Shown here one piece after another: positions 30,533 through 40,474 of a stretch of 64,000 nt of DNA (the first letter of the stretch is position 1; every line of letters begins with the position of its first letter). The notes under the pieces were generated by a model that worked only from the letters and a program-made list of their open reading frames with translations, made no database searches and was not told the DNA's origin. The stretch spans positions 62,001 to 126,000 of the forward strand of contig NZ_BSPW01000044.1 of NCBI RefSeq assembly GCF_030161235.1. The letters run 5' to 3'. A program made the position numbers and the translations under genes. Source of the stretch: Vibrio zhanjiangensis (GTDB lineage Bacteria > Pseudomonadota > Gammaproteobacteria > Enterobacterales > Vibrionaceae).

Positions 30533-32800
30533 ATGTCTACAGAAATTATATTTGATGGCGTTGAACAAATGCCAATGCGTAAATTCACCGAAGAAGCCTA
30601 TTTAAATTATTCCATGTATGTCATCACGGATCGTGCTTTGCCGTATATTGGGGATGGTTTAAAGCCAGTCCAGAGACGTATCATTTATGCAATGTCAGAG
30701 CTGGGACTATCGGCTGCGGCGAAATATAAGAAGTCCGCTCGTACGGTTGGTGATGTCTTGGGTAAGTATCACCCCCATGGTGACTCTGCCTGTTATGAAG
30801 CCATGGTGTTAATGGCGCAGCCATTTTCGTATCGCTATCCTTTGGTTGATGGTCAAGGGAACTGGGGAGCTCCTGATGATCCTAAGTCATTTGCGGCCAT
30901 GCGTTATACCGAGGCAAAACTGTCTAAATTTGCAGAAATCCTATTAGGTGAGCTAGGGCAAGGAACGGTTGAATGGCAGCCCAATTTTGATGGCACAATG
31001 AAAGAGCCACAAATGTTGCCTGCCCGTTTACCTCATATTTTGCTCAATGGTATAACCGGAATTGCCGTGGGTATGGCTACGGATATTCCGCCTCATAATG
31101 TGCGTGAAGTGGCCGAGGCAGCCATTCATCTGATTGACAACCCTAAGTCAGATTTGGCCGATGTAATGAATTTTGTACAAGGGCCCGATTATCCGACAGA
31201 AGCAGAAATCATTTCTCCTAAAGCTGACATAGAGAAGATCTATCGCACTGGACGTGGCAGCATAAAAATGCGTGCCGTTTGGCACAAAGATGGTGGTGAG
31301 ATAGTCATTACGTCCTTACCTCATCAAGTTTCCGGAGCCAAGCTACTTGAGCAAATTGCTAACCAAATGAGGGCAAAGAAATTGCCAATGGTTGACGATT
31401 TGCGTGACGAATCTGATCATGAGAATCCTACACGTATTGTTATCGTTCCTCGCTCTAATCGCATTGATTGCGAGCAGCTTATGGACCATCTGTTTGCATC
31501 GACCGATCTTGAGAAAAGCTTCCGTGTTAATTTAAACATGATAGGCCTTGATAATCGTCCTCAAGTCAAGGGGTTGGTTCAGATTCTAGCGGAATGGATT
31601 GAATTTCGCCGCACCACAGTACGTCGCCGTTTACAGCATCGTCTTGATAAGGTTCTAGCGCGTTTACATATTCTAGAAGGCTTGTTGGTTGCCTATCTGA
31701 ATTTGGATGAAGTGATAGAAATTATTCGTACAGAAGATGATCCGAAAGCGGTGCTGATGGCAAGATTCGGCATTACGGATATTCAAGCCGATGCGATATT
31801 GGACACCAAACTTCGTCATCTTGCCAAATTGGAAGAGATGAAGATCCGTGGTGAACAACAAGAACTTGAAAAAGAAAGAGAAAAACTAGAGCAGTTACTA
31901 GGATCAGAGCGTCGTCTAAATACTTTGATCAAAAAAGAAATCAAAGACGATGCGGAGAAGTATGGTGATGATAGGCGCTCACCACTGGTTGAGCGAGCAG
32001 AAGCCAAAGCATTGACTGAGCGCGATCTTGTGCCAAGTGAGCCTATTACGGTTGTCCTTTCAGACAAGGGGTGGATCCGCCATGCTAAAGGCCACGATGT
32101 CGATCCGGAAAGTTTGAGTTACAAGTCTGGTGATAAGTACCTAGCACATGCTCGAGGTAAGAGCAGTCAGCAATCGGTGTTTATTGGTAGCGATGGCCGG
32201 AGTTATTCCCTTGAGTCACATTCTCTTCCATCTGCACGAAGTCAAGGAGAGCCGATTACGGGAAGATTAAACGTAAATGCCGGGACTAATATTCGTCATG
32301 TCGTGATGGGAGAAGAAGAACAGCTTTGGTTGGTGGGTTCTGATGCAGGTTATGGTTTTGTCTGTAAAGGAAGTGATTTACTGTCTAAAAATCGCAGTGG
32401 AAAAGCGTTAGTTACTTTACCTCAAAATTCAGAGGTGATGACGCCTTATAGTATTAGTAATTTAGATCTAGACGAAATTGTTGCAATTACCAATCAAGGA
32501 CGGATGTTACTATTCCCAATCAAAGACTTACCGCAATTAGGTAAAGGGAAGGGGAATAAAATTATCAATATCCCTGCCGCAAAAGCCAAAGAGCGAGAAG
32601 AGTTTGTTTCTCACTTGATGGCCTTACCTCAAGGTGCATCGTTAACCCTTTACGCGGGTAAGCGTAAACTTGGCTTGAAACCTTCGGATCTTGAGAATTT
32701 CCGTGGGGAACGAGGTCGCCGAGGAAGCCTATTACCGAGAGGCTTACAGAGAGTGACGCGGATAGAGGTTGAAACTTCAGAATCACAAGATAGCGAGTAA
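30533..32800 (+). CDS. parC: DNA topoisomerase IV subunit A
   Basis: DNA-cleaving subunit of topoisomerase IV. The 755 residues show the winged-helix domain with catalytic Tyr125 in AAMRYTEAK, the quinolone-resistance region [12 protein letters not shown] with Ser85 and Glu89 in the drug-sensitive form, a long coiled coil (about 420-470) and a C-terminal beta-propeller. It begins three bases after the parE stop and ends at a strong bidirectional terminator before degS. Confidence 0.97.
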   Translation: MSTEIIFDGVEQMPMRKFTEEAYLNYSMYVITDRALPYIGDGLKPVQRRIIYAMSELGLSAAAKYKKSARTVGDVLGKYHPHGDSACYEAMVLMAQPFSYRYPLVDGQGNWGAPDDPKSFAAMRYTEAKLSKFAEILLGELGQGTVEWQPNFDGTMKEPQMLPARLPHILLNGITGIAVGMATDIPPHNVREVAEAAIHLIDNPKSDLADVMNFVQGPDYPTEAEIISPKADIEKIYRTGRGSIKMRAVWHKDGGEIVITSLPHQVSGAKLLEQIANQMRAKKLPMVDDLRDESDHENPTRIVIVPRSNRIDCEQLMDHLFASTDLEKSFRVNLNMIGLDNRPQVKGLVQILAEWIEFRRTTVRRRLQHRLDKVLARLHILEGLLVAYLNLDEVIEIIRTEDDPKAVLMARFGITDIQADAILDTKLRHLAKLEEMKIRGEQQELEKEREKLEQLLGSERRLNTLIKKEIKDDAEKYGDDRRSPLVERAEAKALTERDLVPSEPITVVLSDKGWIRHAKGHDVDPESLSYKSGDKYLAHARGKSSQQSVFIGSDGRSYSLESHSLPSARSQGEPITGRLNVNAGTNIRHVVMGEEEQLWLVGSDAGYGFVCKGSDLLSKNRSGKALVTLPQNSEVMTPYSISNLDLDEIVAITNQGRMLLFPIKDLPQLGKGKGNKIINIPAAKAKEREEFVSHLMALPQGASLTLYAGKRKLGLKPSDLENFRGERGRRGSLLPRGLQRVTRIEVETSESQDSE

Positions 32801-32803
32801 ACT

Positions 32804-32831
32804 AAAAATCCCATCAAAGCATGGGATTTTT
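32804..32831. terminator. Bidirectional terminator between parC and degS
   Basis: AAAAATCCCAT pairs perfectly with ATGGGATTTTT around a six-base loop. Both strands end in T runs, so it can stop parC (plus) and degS (minus), which end within a few bases of it. Confidence 0.9.
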
Positions 32832-32837
32832 TATAAG

Positions 32838-33905
32838 CTAGATTTCTCTTGTGTCTTCTGCAATGGTCACTGTTAACGTTTTCTCTTCACCTTTTCGTAT
32901 GATGAGAACATCCACAGTTGTACCGGGTCGTAACTCGGTGACGATATCCATGACACTTTGACGGCCATTGATTTTCTGGCCGTCGATTTTAAGAATGATA
33001 TCTTGAGGTTCAAATCCAGCTTCTTCACCTGGTCCATTAGGGTCAACACCAAGCACCACGATGCCACCCATGTGCTCGTTACCCAATAGACGAGAAGTTA
33101 CTGAGGTAATATCCTGTCCGTCAATCCCTATATAGCCTCTGATAACTCGGCCATCAGCGATAATCTTTTGCATGATTTTATTGGCAAGTGCATAGGGGAT
33201 AGCAAAAGAGATGCCGTATGTTTCAAGCTCTGTAGCTTGTTGGAAAGAAGCGGTATTGATACCAACCAGTTCGCCGCGAGTATTGACGAGTGCGCCACCG
33301 GAGTTTCCATCATTAATTGCCGCATCCGTTTGGATAAATGAATGCCGTCCCCCTGCACTAATTGATGAGCGCCCTGTGGCAGAAATAATACCAAAAGTGG
33401 TGGTTTGTCCTAAGTTATATGGGTTACCTATAGCAAGCACAACATCGCCAACCGTTGCTGAGTAGTTAGGGTTAAGGGGAATGACGGGAAGATTATTTCC
33501 CTCAACACGTAGGATTGCGATATCTGTACGTCGGTCTGTGCCTACAAGTTGTGCAAAAGCAACTCTACCGTCTTGTAGTGCAACGACGACCTGATCGGCT
33601 TGGGCTATGACATGATAATTAGTAATAATATAACCTTTCTGGCTAACGATAACTCCTGAGCCTAGACTTTGTGTCTGTAACTTTGAACGGTCACCCTCAG
33701 TATATTTTCTACTGTATATGTTGACGACCGCTGGAGCTGCTTTTCGAACGGCACTATTAAAGGAGATCTCTTGCGCTGATGTAATATTGTATCCACCACC
33801 AAAATCATCAGAAAGAATATTGGTTCTGAGGGAAGGAATTGCTAACAGCAGTAATAATGCCGTTGCCAAGCCTAATCCAATTGAACGCAACAGAAATTGC
33901 AGCAT
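32838..33905 (-). CDS. degS: Periplasmic serine protease DegS
   Basis: Site-1 protease that cuts RseA when misfolded outer-membrane proteins accumulate, releasing sigma-E. The 355 residues equal E. coli DegS in length. An uncleaved N-terminal membrane anchor (about 5-27, LRSIGLGLATALLLLLAIPSL) is followed by a trypsin-like domain with His in TNYHVI, Asp in RRTDIAIL and Ser in NDGNSGGAL, and one PDZ domain (about 255-350) that binds porin C-termini. It follows degQ on the same strand with 115 bases and a hairpin between. Confidence 0.95.
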   Translation of the reverse strand: MLQFLLRSIGLGLATALLLLLAIPSLRTNILSDDFGGGYNITSAQEISFNSAVRKAAPAVVNIYSRKYTEGDRSKLQTQSLGSGVIVSQKGYIITNYHVIAQADQVVVALQDGRVAFAQLVGTDRRTDIAILRVEGNNLPVIPLNPNYSATVGDVVLAIGNPYNLGQTTTFGIISATGRSSISAGGRHSFIQTDAAINDGNSGGALVNTRGELVGINTASFQQATELETYGISFAIPYALANKIMQKIIADGRVIRGYIGIDGQDITSVTSRLLGNEHMGGIVVLGVDPNGPGEEAGFEPQDIILKIDGQKINGRQSVMDIVTELRPGTTVDVLIIRKGEEKTLTVTIAEDTREI

Positions 33906-33970
33906 AGCCTCGCAACCACCCTAAAATTGAGACAAGTGGCGAAAGAATAGCATTAGATGAGACAATAATA

Positions 33971-34000
33971 AAAGGATGGAAGGAAATCCTACCATCCTTT
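33971..34000 (-). terminator. Near-perfect palindromic terminator between degQ and degS
   Basis: AAAGGATGG pairs with CCATCCTTT, and inside AGGA pairs with TCCT over an AA loop. On the minus strand TATTATTG follows, a weak T tract, 20 bases after the degQ stop. Partial read-through to degS is possible. Confidence 0.65.
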
Positions 34001-34020
34001 GACACAGAAAAAGGTGCTAT

Positions 34021-35388
34021 TTATCGAACGACAAGATAAATAGTACGCTCTCCACGTTGAATATTTAGAGCCAACACATTGGTTTGACTTTCAAGTACTT
34101 TTCTAAAATCAGCTAAGTTTTTGACTCGTTTGCGATTGACGCCAATAATGATGTCACCTTTTTGTAACTGATAGGCTTCAGCTTGAGATCCTTTTTCTAC
34201 TGAGGAGACCTTGACCCCTTGAACTGAGTCGTTGGACGTTGTATTGGTTAACTCTGCGCCAGATAATCCTTCATGAAGCTTATCTGCTGACGCTTTCATA
34301 TTTTGCTGCTCACCCAATGTGACGTCATAATCTTCTTTTTTGCCATCACGAATGACACCAAGAGTGACCTTCTTACCCGCGCCTAATGTAGCCACTTTGG
34401 CTCTTAATTCACTAAACGAGGTAATGTCTTTACCGTTCACCGATACAATGACATCTCCAGCTTTTAAACCTGCTTTGTCAGCGGCGCTATCAGGAACCAC
34501 TTGGCTAACAAATGCGCCTTTGCTTGACTCATAGCCTAAAGCATCAGCCAGTTCAGAGGTGATTTCTCCACCTTGAACTCCTAGCATGCCTCGTTTGACC
34601 TCACCAAATTCGAGAATTTGGTCGGTTAAGTTGGTCATCATATTCGACGGAATAGCGAAACCGATCCCCACATTGCCACCACTCGGTCCTAGGATGGCGG
34701 TATTAATACCAATCAGCTCACCTTTTAAGTTCACTAAGGCTCCGCCAGAGTTGCCGCTATTGATGGCCGCATCTGTCTGGATAAAGTTTTCGAAGTTTTC
34801 GATATTAAGTCCACTGCGGCCTAGAGCAGAAACAATGCCAGAGGTCACGGTTTGACCTAAACCAAATGGGTTCCCTATCGCCACGGCAAAATCGCCCACT
34901 CGTAAAGTATCCGAGTCTGCAATTTTTATTTGGGTTAAATTTTGCGCTTTTTCCAGCTTGAGTAGGGCGATATCAGACATCTTGTCGCCCCCGACAAGTT
35001 CTGCTCCGTACTCTCTTCCGTCATGGAGTTTGACACGAATTTTTTCTGCACCGTTTATAACGTGATAGTTGGTTACAACGTAGGCTTTGTCCGAGTCAAT
35101 GATCACACCTGAACCTAGGCCACGAAAAGGGCGCTCCTGCAGTTGTTCGGTCGGAAAGTCAGGCCCAAAGAAGAAACGAAATTGCTCCGGAATGCGCTGT
35201 TTAGCAACTTGAGTCCCTTCCACTGAGATACTGACGACCGCTGGAGTAACTTCCTCCAGCATGGGAGCAAGGCTTGGTAGCTGCTGACCAGAAACAACCA
35301 GAGGAAGGGCTGCTGTTGCTGGTATTGGTGTGATGAGTGAACTTAAGCTTAAGGAAAGTACGGATAAAGCAAGCAAAGGTTTTTTCAT
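34021..35388 (-). CDS. degQ: Periplasmic serine endoprotease DegQ (HtrA family)
   Basis: ATP-independent protease and chaperone of the periplasm. The 455 residues have a cleavable signal peptide (about 1-26, ending PATAA), a trypsin-like domain with His in TNYHVING, Asp in MSDIALL and Ser in NSGNSGGAL, and two PDZ domains (about 260-350 and 365-450). The regulatory LA loop is short, favouring DegQ over DegP. A good AGGAG precedes ATG 35388. The degQ-degS pair is conserved in enterics and vibrios. Confidence 0.94.
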   Translation of the reverse strand: MKKPLLALSVLSLSLSSLITPIPATAALPLVVSGQQLPSLAPMLEEVTPAVVSISVEGTQVAKQRIPEQFRFFFGPDFPTEQLQERPFRGLGSGVIIDSDKAYVVTNYHVINGAEKIRVKLHDGREYGAELVGGDKMSDIALLKLEKAQNLTQIKIADSDTLRVGDFAVAIGNPFGLGQTVTSGIVSALGRSGLNIENFENFIQTDAAINSGNSGGALVNLKGELIGINTAILGPSGGNVGIGFAIPSNMMTNLTDQILEFGEVKRGMLGVQGGEITSELADALGYESSKGAFVSQVVPDSAADKAGLKAGDVIVSVNGKDITSFSELRAKVATLGAGKKVTLGVIRDGKKEDYDVTLGEQQNMKASADKLHEGLSGAELTNTTSNDSVQGVKVSSVEKGSQAEAYQLQKGDIIIGVNRKRVKNLADFRKVLESQTNVLALNIQRGERTIYLVVR

Positions 35389-35514
35389 CTGATAACTCCT
35401 AGTTTAGTTAAGGCTTATGACTTAATATTTGTGTAAAAAATAAGAAATCAAACAAAACCTACGGGAATTATGACTCAAAAACCTTTATAAAGTTCACCTC
35501 AAGACCGATTCAAC

Positions 35515-35970
35515 TCACGAGGCCTTAGCATCGATGGCTTGCTCTGTGCTAAGTTGCTGTTTTTCTTCTGTCTTGAGTAATCCTGTTGACCCCGAAACAT
35601 AATCTTTAGGGGCTTCAGTTGTGGCGGCCTTTTTATTGCTTGGTGTTTCAACCGATGTCTCAGTTTGGTCTGCCACTTTTTTGCTAAATGGGTTGTCCTG
35701 CTCAGGGAGACTCGGTAAGAGCTCAGCGGATGTTTTCGCCATATGCTGATACAGTTTAGTGTATTCTTTACCAAGAGAATCAAGCATATCAGCCGTCTGA
35801 GCAAAGTGATCGGCCAAATCTTGCTTGTGTTGCTCAATCTCAAATTTGGCACTTTCTAAATCTTTTTGGATAGTTTTTTGTTTTTTGTATCCCGGAGTGG
35901 TAATGCGCGAGATGATGATGCCTAAAACCGTACCAATAAGCAAACCTATGAGGGCGTAAATCCAAAGCAT
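35515..35970 (-). CDS. zapG: Z-ring associated protein ZapG (YhcB, DUF1043)
   Basis: Inner-membrane protein tied to division and cell-wall synthesis in E. coli. The 151 residues begin with one membrane helix (about 2-22, WIYALIGLLIGTVLGIIIS), followed by a coiled coil (about 30-80) with the family signature KEYTKLYQHMAKTSAELLP, and a disordered tail rich in Thr, Lys and Glu. AGGAGCG precedes ATG 35970. It is divergent from zapE, which is also its neighbour in E. coli. Confidence 0.9.
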   Translation of the reverse strand: MLWIYALIGLLIGTVLGIIISRITTPGYKKQKTIQKDLESAKFEIEQHKQDLADHFAQTADMLDSLGKEYTKLYQHMAKTSAELLPSLPEQDNPFSKKVADQTETSVETPSNKKAATTEAPKDYVSGSTGLLKTEEKQQLSTEQAIDAKAS

Positions 35971-36122
35971 ATTCGCTCCTTATTATTTGTTATTTAACAT
36001 GTTTTTTAACGATCGGTTACACATGCTTAGTGACATGTTACTATGAGAGACCAAGACGATAAAGAAAAATGCGTGTGCACTGCATAGCAGTTTGTATTCT
36101 TTTAAAGCATTTGAGTGAAGCA

Positions 36123-37226
36123 ATGACGCCACTAGATATTTATAACCGAGACATAAAAGAGCATGGTTTCCAGCACGATGAAGCGCAGCTTAAAGCCGTT
36201 GAAGCCTTGGATAACCTCTATCATGAATTCGTACAATATGTAAACTCTCCAACAGAAGCCGTCACCGGATGGAGGCGTTGGTTTAGTAAAAAAGCATCGC
36301 AAGCTACGGCACCCAAAGGGTTGTATTTTTGGGGAGGAGTTGGTCGAGGTAAAACCTACTTAATGGATACCTTTTTTGAAGCCTTGCCATGTGAAAAAAA
36401 GATGCGAGTTCATTTTCATCGCTTTATGTATCGTGTTCACAATGAGCTTAATTTGTTAGGTGATGTCAATGATCCTCTGGAGTTAGTCGCAGACAAATTT
36501 AAAGCTGACGCTGAGATCATCTGCTTCGACGAGTTTTTTGTGTCAGATATTACCGATGCTATGATACTTGGCACTCTATTTCAGGCATTGTTTCGTCGAG
36601 GAGTTGTACTGGTTGCTACGTCGAATATTCCCCCTAAGGATTTGTATCGAAATGGTTTACAAAGAGCTCGGTTTCTGCCAGCGATTGAGTTAATTCAAGC
36701 AAACTGCCAGATATTAAACGTCGATAGCGGAATTGACTATCGTCTCAGAACGCTCAAGCAAGCTGAGATTTATCACTTCCCTCTTGATGAGCAAGCGAAC
36801 ATCAATTTATGCCATTATTTTGAGCAGTTAGTTGGAGAAAGTAAGCAGGGAGAGGTGAGTATAGAAATTAACCACCGAAAGATAGAGATCATTAACTCTT
36901 ACGAAGGGGTACTTCACGCAACTTTTGAGCAGCTTTGTCAATCCGCTAGAAGTCAAAACGATTATATTGAACTCTCACGTTTGTATAACACGGTGTTGTT
37001 AGCTGATGTAAAACAAATGGGGCGGCTAAGCGATGATGCAGCTCGTCGTTTTATTGCTTTGGTCGATGAATTTTACGAACGTAATGTCAAGTTGATTATC
37101 TCTGCACAAGTGGCACTGAAAGATCTGTATACCGAGGGGCTGTTAGAATTTGAGTTTCAACGTTGTCAGTCCCGTTTAATCGAAATGCAAAGCCATGAAT
37201 ATCTAGCGAAAGAGCATTTGGCATAA
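36123..37226 (+). CDS. zapE: Cell division protein ZapE (AFG1-like ATPase)
   Basis: P-loop ATPase that affects Z-ring stability late in division. The 367 residues start at ATG 36123; an upstream in-frame ATG at 36069 adds 18 residues unlike the family. Walker A is GGVGRGKT (71-78), Walker B is ICFDEFFVSD, and a sensor region VLVATSNIPPKDLY follows. The C-terminus LEFEFQRCQSRLIEMQSHEYL matches E. coli ZapE closely. Cytoplasmic, no membrane segments. Confidence 0.93.
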   Translation: MTPLDIYNRDIKEHGFQHDEAQLKAVEALDNLYHEFVQYVNSPTEAVTGWRRWFSKKASQATAPKGLYFWGGVGRGKTYLMDTFFEALPCEKKMRVHFHRFMYRVHNELNLLGDVNDPLELVADKFKADAEIICFDEFFVSDITDAMILGTLFQALFRRGVVLVATSNIPPKDLYRNGLQRARFLPAIELIQANCQILNVDSGIDYRLRTLKQAEIYHFPLDEQANINLCHYFEQLVGESKQGEVSIEINHRKIEIINSYEGVLHATFEQLCQSARSQNDYIELSRLYNTVLLADVKQMGRLSDDAARRFIALVDEFYERNVKLIISAQVALKDLYTEGLLEFEFQRCQSRLIEMQSHEYLAKEHLA

Positions 37227-37254
37227 AGAATCTCGGTAATTATCTTGAACGGTA

Positions 37255-37293
37255 AAAAAAATCGACTTTTTTGCTAAAAAGAGGTGATTTTTT
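37255..37293 (+). terminator. AT-rich terminator-like stem after zapE
   Basis: AAAAAATC pairs with GATTTTTT and inside ACTTTTT pairs with AAAAAG around a GCT-type loop. It ends in T residues and overlaps the -35 region of the rplM promoter. Confidence 0.5.
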
Positions 37294-37312
37294 CAACTGA
37301 CTTCTCTATAAT
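37284..37312 (+). promoter_or_regulatory. rplM-rpsI promoter
   Basis: A perfect TATAAT at 37307-37312 lies 17 bases after a weak GTGATT (37284-37289). The bases after it (CCTGCGACCC) form a GC-rich discriminator, typical of growth-rate-controlled ribosomal promoters. Confidence 0.7.
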
Positions 37313-37319
37313 CCTGCGA

Positions 37320-37457
37320 CCCACCGTTACTGCAGACCAAGTCCATGCGGATTAGGGTCGAGAGTGCCAACCACTCGAAGGGGTGATGAATGGGCCTCTT
37401 AGTCAGTGGGAGCAATGCTCCTTAAGTGTAAATTTGAATTAACGGGTTATTATTAGC
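37320..37457 (+). promoter_or_regulatory. Structured 5' leader of rplM
   Basis: A leader of about 138 bases with several potential stems, including GGAGC-AAT-GCTCC at 37409-37421 and complementary GACC/GGTC segments around 37333-37360. In E. coli the rplM-rpsI operon is autoregulated by L13 through its leader; this leader is a candidate for the same control. The exact fold is not determined here. Confidence 0.55.
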
Positions 37458-37886
37458 ATGAAAACTTTCGTTGCTAAACCAGAAACTGTAAAACGCGACT
37501 GGTATGTTGTAGACGCTGAAGGTAAAACTCTTGGTCGTCTAGCAAGTGAAATTGCATCTCGCCTACGTGGCAAACATAAAGCTGAATACACTCCACACGT
37601 TGACACTGGTGATTACATCATCGTGGTAAACGCGGAGAAAGTTACTGTAACTGGTAACAAGGCTAAAGGTAAGATTTACCACCGTCACAGTGAATTCCCT
37701 GGCGGCCTAAAATCAATCAGCTTCGAGAAGCTGATTGTTCGTAAGCCAGAGATGGCGCTTGAGCTGGCAGTTAAAGGTATGCTACCACGTGGTCCTCTAG
37801 GCCGCGCTATGTACCGTAAGCTGAAAGTTTATGCTGGTGCTGAGCACAATCACGTTGCTCAACAACCACAAGTACTAGACATCTAA
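37458..37886 (+). CDS. rplM: 50S ribosomal protein L13
   Basis: Early-assembly protein of the large ribosomal subunit. The 142 residues equal E. coli L13; [20 protein letters not shown] and [17 protein letters not shown] are diagnostic. It is the first gene of the rplM-rpsI operon, 15 bases before rpsI, and is rich in codons typical of highly expressed genes (for example CGT, GGT, AAC). Confidence 0.98.
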   Translation: MKTFVAKPETVKRDWYVVDAEGKTLGRLASEIASRLRGKHKAEYTPHVDTGDYIIVVNAEKVTVTGNKAKGKIYHRHSEFPGGLKSISFEKLIVRKPEMALELAVKGMLPRGPLGRAMYRKLKVYAGAEHNHVAQQPQVLDI

Positions 37887-37901
37887 TCGGGAATTTAGAA
37901 A

Positions 37902-38294
37902 ATGGCAGAGAATCAATACTACGGCACTGGCCGTCGCAAAAGCTCAGCTGCACGTGTTTTCATTAAACCAGGCAGCGGCAACATTGTAATCAACAAGCGT
38001 GGTCTTGATGAGTACTTCGGTCGTCCAACTTCTCGTATGGTTGTTAAGCAGCCTCTAGAGCTAGTTGAACTAACTGAAAAGCTAGATCTATACGTTACTG
38101 TTAAAGGTGGCGGCATTTCTGGTCAAGCAGGTGCTATCCGTCACGGTATCACTCGCGCTCTAATGGAATACGATGAGTCTCTACGTCCTACACTTCGTGC
38201 AGCGGGTTATGTAACTCGTGATGCTCGTTGCGTTGAGCGTAAGAAAGTTGGTCTACGTAAAGCACGTCGTCGTCCACAGTTCTCCAAGCGTTAA
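37902..38294 (+). CDS. rpsI: 30S ribosomal protein S9
   Basis: Small-subunit protein whose C-terminal tail reaches the P site. The 130 residues equal E. coli S9; [19 protein letters not shown] starts the chain, and it ends in the expected basic tail [14 protein letters not shown] whose last Arg contacts P-site tRNA. It is translated after rplM and ends at a terminator. Confidence 0.98.
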   Translation: MAENQYYGTGRRKSSAARVFIKPGSGNIVINKRGLDEYFGRPTSRMVVKQPLELVELTEKLDLYVTVKGGGISGQAGAIRHGITRALMEYDESLRPTLRAAGYVTRDARCVERKKVGLRKARRRPQFSKR

Positions 38295-38341
38295 TCTTTG
38301 TTCAAAGGTTATACCCGGTGAATTCACCGGCTCTTGGTTGC

Positions 38342-38369
38342 AAAAGCCTGACTCTAAGTCGGGCTTTTT
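38342..38369 (+). terminator. Intrinsic terminator of rplM-rpsI
   Basis: AAAAGCC-TGACT pairs with AGTC-GGGCTTTT (one T-G pair) over a CTA loop, followed by five T residues, 48 bases after the rpsI stop. Confidence 0.85.
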
Positions 38370-38489
38370 GTTTTCTGCTCGCAAATACCTTGTCCTATAT
38401 TCCCCTCAATAACTTATTTTCTGCTAATCTTTCTTTTGTGAGTTAACGGGCTATTTACTTGACGCTTGTTGCAAAAAGGTACCTTTATC

Positions 38490-38518
38490 TTGTCAAAAAG
38501 TAGGGTTTTAATTATCAT
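38490..38518 (+). promoter_or_regulatory. petABC promoter
   Basis: TTGTCA (38490-38495) and TATCAT (38513-38518), each one base from consensus, are spaced by 17 bases. It is about 100 bases before petA in a 321-base gap that otherwise holds only the rpsI terminator. Confidence 0.65.
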
Positions 38519-38615
38519 TTGCCGTCAAATACATACAACTAGATTCGTATTTTTTAGCCATGCTCTGTAATAGGAATAATAATAATCCAAAAGGAGCAAG
38601 TGGGAGAATGTTTGG

Positions 38616-39209
38616 ATGAGCAATGCGCCTTTAAATAACGGCCGCAGACGTTTCTTGACAGCTACAACTGCCGTTGTAGGGGGTCTCGGAGCTGCTGCTG
38701 TCGCCGTTCCTTTTATTAAATCTTGGAACCCAAGTGAGAAAGCAAAAGCTGCGGGTGCCCCTGTCGAAGTCGAAATCGGTAAGCTTGAAGAAGGTCAAAT
38801 GGTTCGCGTTGAGTGGCGCGGTAAACCAGTTTGGGTTGTTCGTCGGGCACAGTCTGTGGTTGATGGACTAAAAAATATTGATGGTCAACTCCGTGACCCT
38901 TCATCGGATGAAGAGCAGCAGCCTAGTTATGCGCAGAATGCTTATCGTTCGATCAAACCGGAATACTTTGTTGCGGTGGGAATCTGTACCCACTTGGGTT
39001 GTTCGCCAACTTATTTGCCTGACACTTTTAGTGAACAAGTCCAAGGAGTTAAGTCTGGGTTCTTTTGCCCTTGCCATGGGTCTAAATTTGATATGGCAGG
39101 GAGAGTGTTTCAGGGAGTACCCGCTCCGTTGAACCTTGTGATCCCTAAACACATGTACCTCACGGATACCAGAATCATTATCGGTGTTGATGAAGAAGGA
39201 GAGGCATAA
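38616..39209 (+). CDS. petA: Ubiquinol-cytochrome c reductase, Rieske iron-sulphur subunit
   Basis: Takes electrons from ubiquinol in the bc1 complex. The 197 residues begin with a twin-arginine type signal/anchor (NNGRRRFLTATTAVVGGLGAAAVAVPF, given here in parts) and carry the 2Fe-2S motifs CTHLGC and CPCHGSKFD. The start ATG 38616 follows GGGAG. Its stop overlaps the petB ATG by one base, so the three bc1 genes form a tight operon. Confidence 0.95.
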   Translation: MSNAPLNNGRRRFLTATTAVVGGLGAAAVAVPFIKSWNPSEKAKAAGAPVEVEIGKLEEGQMVRVEWRGKPVWVVRRAQSVVDGLKNIDGQLRDPSSDEEQQPSYAQNAYRSIKPEYFVAVGICTHLGCSPTYLPDTFSEQVQGVKSGFFCPCHGSKFDMAGRVFQGVPAPLNLVIPKHMYLTDTRIIIGVDEEGEA

Positions 39210-40474
39210 TGCAAGCTCTACTTGATTGGGTGGAAAAACGCATCCCTGCGATGAATGCGTACAAGAAGCACCTCTCTGAATACCCGATGCCTAAGAACTT
39301 TAACTTTTGGTATCTCTTTGGTTCATTGGCAATGCTGGTTTTGGTTAACCAACTATTAACGGGTATTTGGTTAACAATGAATTATGAACCATCTGGTGAT
39401 GGTGCATTTGCTTCGGTAGAATACATCATGCGTGATGTAGACTATGGCTGGTTGCTTCGTTATATGCACTCCACAGGGGCTTCTGCGTTTTTTGTTGTTG
39501 TTTACCTACACATGTTTCGCGGCCTTATCTATGGCTCCTACCAAAAACCACGTGAGCTACTGTGGATCTTTGGAATGCTGATCTTCCTCGTATTGATGGC
39601 TGAAGCCTTTATGGGCTATCTATTGCCTTGGGGACAAATGTCATACTGGGGCGCACAGGTCATTATCTCTTTGTTTGGTGCTATCCCAGTCATCGGTGAT
39701 GATTTGACGCTCTGGATTCGAGGGGACTATGTTATTTCAGGTGCAACGTTAAACCGTTTCTTTGCGCTACACGTGGTTGCACTACCTATAGTGCTGTTAC
39801 TTCTTATTGTGTTGCACGTTCTGGCGTTACATGAAGTAGGGTCGAACAACCCAGATGGCATTGAAACAAAATTGCCTAAAGGGACTATGGGTGATGACTA
39901 TAAAACGCAATTCAAATTCCATAATGACTATGTGAAAAAATACGACATTATAGACAGTATTCCTTTCCATCCATACGGTACGGTGAAAGACTTAGTGGGT
40001 GTGGCTGGGTTTTTATTTTTGTTCTGTTATGTGTTGTTCTTTAATCCAGAAATGGGAGGATACTTCCTCGAGCCGCCTAACTTTGAAGCAGCAAACCCGT
40101 TAAAGACACCAGAACATATTGCACCTGTTTGGTACTTTACACCTTTCTATGCCATCTTACGTGCTGTTCCAGATAAACTCATTGGCGTAATTGCTATGGG
40201 GGCATCTATTGCAGTGCTGTTTGTGTTACCTTGGTTGGATCGCTGTAAAGTGCGTTCTTACCGCTATCGTAGTAAGTTCCATTTATTCAATATCATCCAG
40301 TTTACGATCAGCTTTATTGCTTTGGGTATACTCGGTGCGCTTCCTGCGACACCCACATACACTTTGCTAGCTCAGATCTTCAGCTTAGCGTACTTTATGT
40401 TCTTCGTGCTGCTGTATTTCTACAGCAAGAATGAAGCGACTAAGCCTCTACCAGAAAGGGTGAACTTCAAATGA
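39209..40474 (+). CDS. petB: Ubiquinol-cytochrome c reductase, cytochrome b subunit
   Basis: Membrane core of the bc1 complex with two b hemes. The 421 residues show about eight helices; the histidine pairs are in MHSTGASAFFVVVYLHMFRG and ALHVVALPIVLLLLIVLHVLALHEVG (parts given), and the Qo-site loop has the PEWY variant PVWYFTPFYAILRAVPDK. The 1-base overlap with petA and the 4-base ATGA overlap with petC show translational coupling. Confidence 0.96.
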   Translation: MQALLDWVEKRIPAMNAYKKHLSEYPMPKNFNFWYLFGSLAMLVLVNQLLTGIWLTMNYEPSGDGAFASVEYIMRDVDYGWLLRYMHSTGASAFFVVVYLHMFRGLIYGSYQKPRELLWIFGMLIFLVLMAEAFMGYLLPWGQMSYWGAQVIISLFGAIPVIGDDLTLWIRGDYVISGATLNRFFALHVVALPIVLLLLIVLHVLALHEVGSNNPDGIETKLPKGTMGDDYKTQFKFHNDYVKKYDIIDSIPFHPYGTVKDLVGVAGFLFLFCYVLFFNPEMGGYFLEPPNFEAANPLKTPEHIAPVWYFTPFYAILRAVPDKLIGVIAMGASIAVLFVLPWLDRCKVRSYRYRSKFHLFNIIQFTISFIALGILGALPATPTYTLLAQIFSLAYFMFFVLLYFYSKNEATKPLPERVNFK

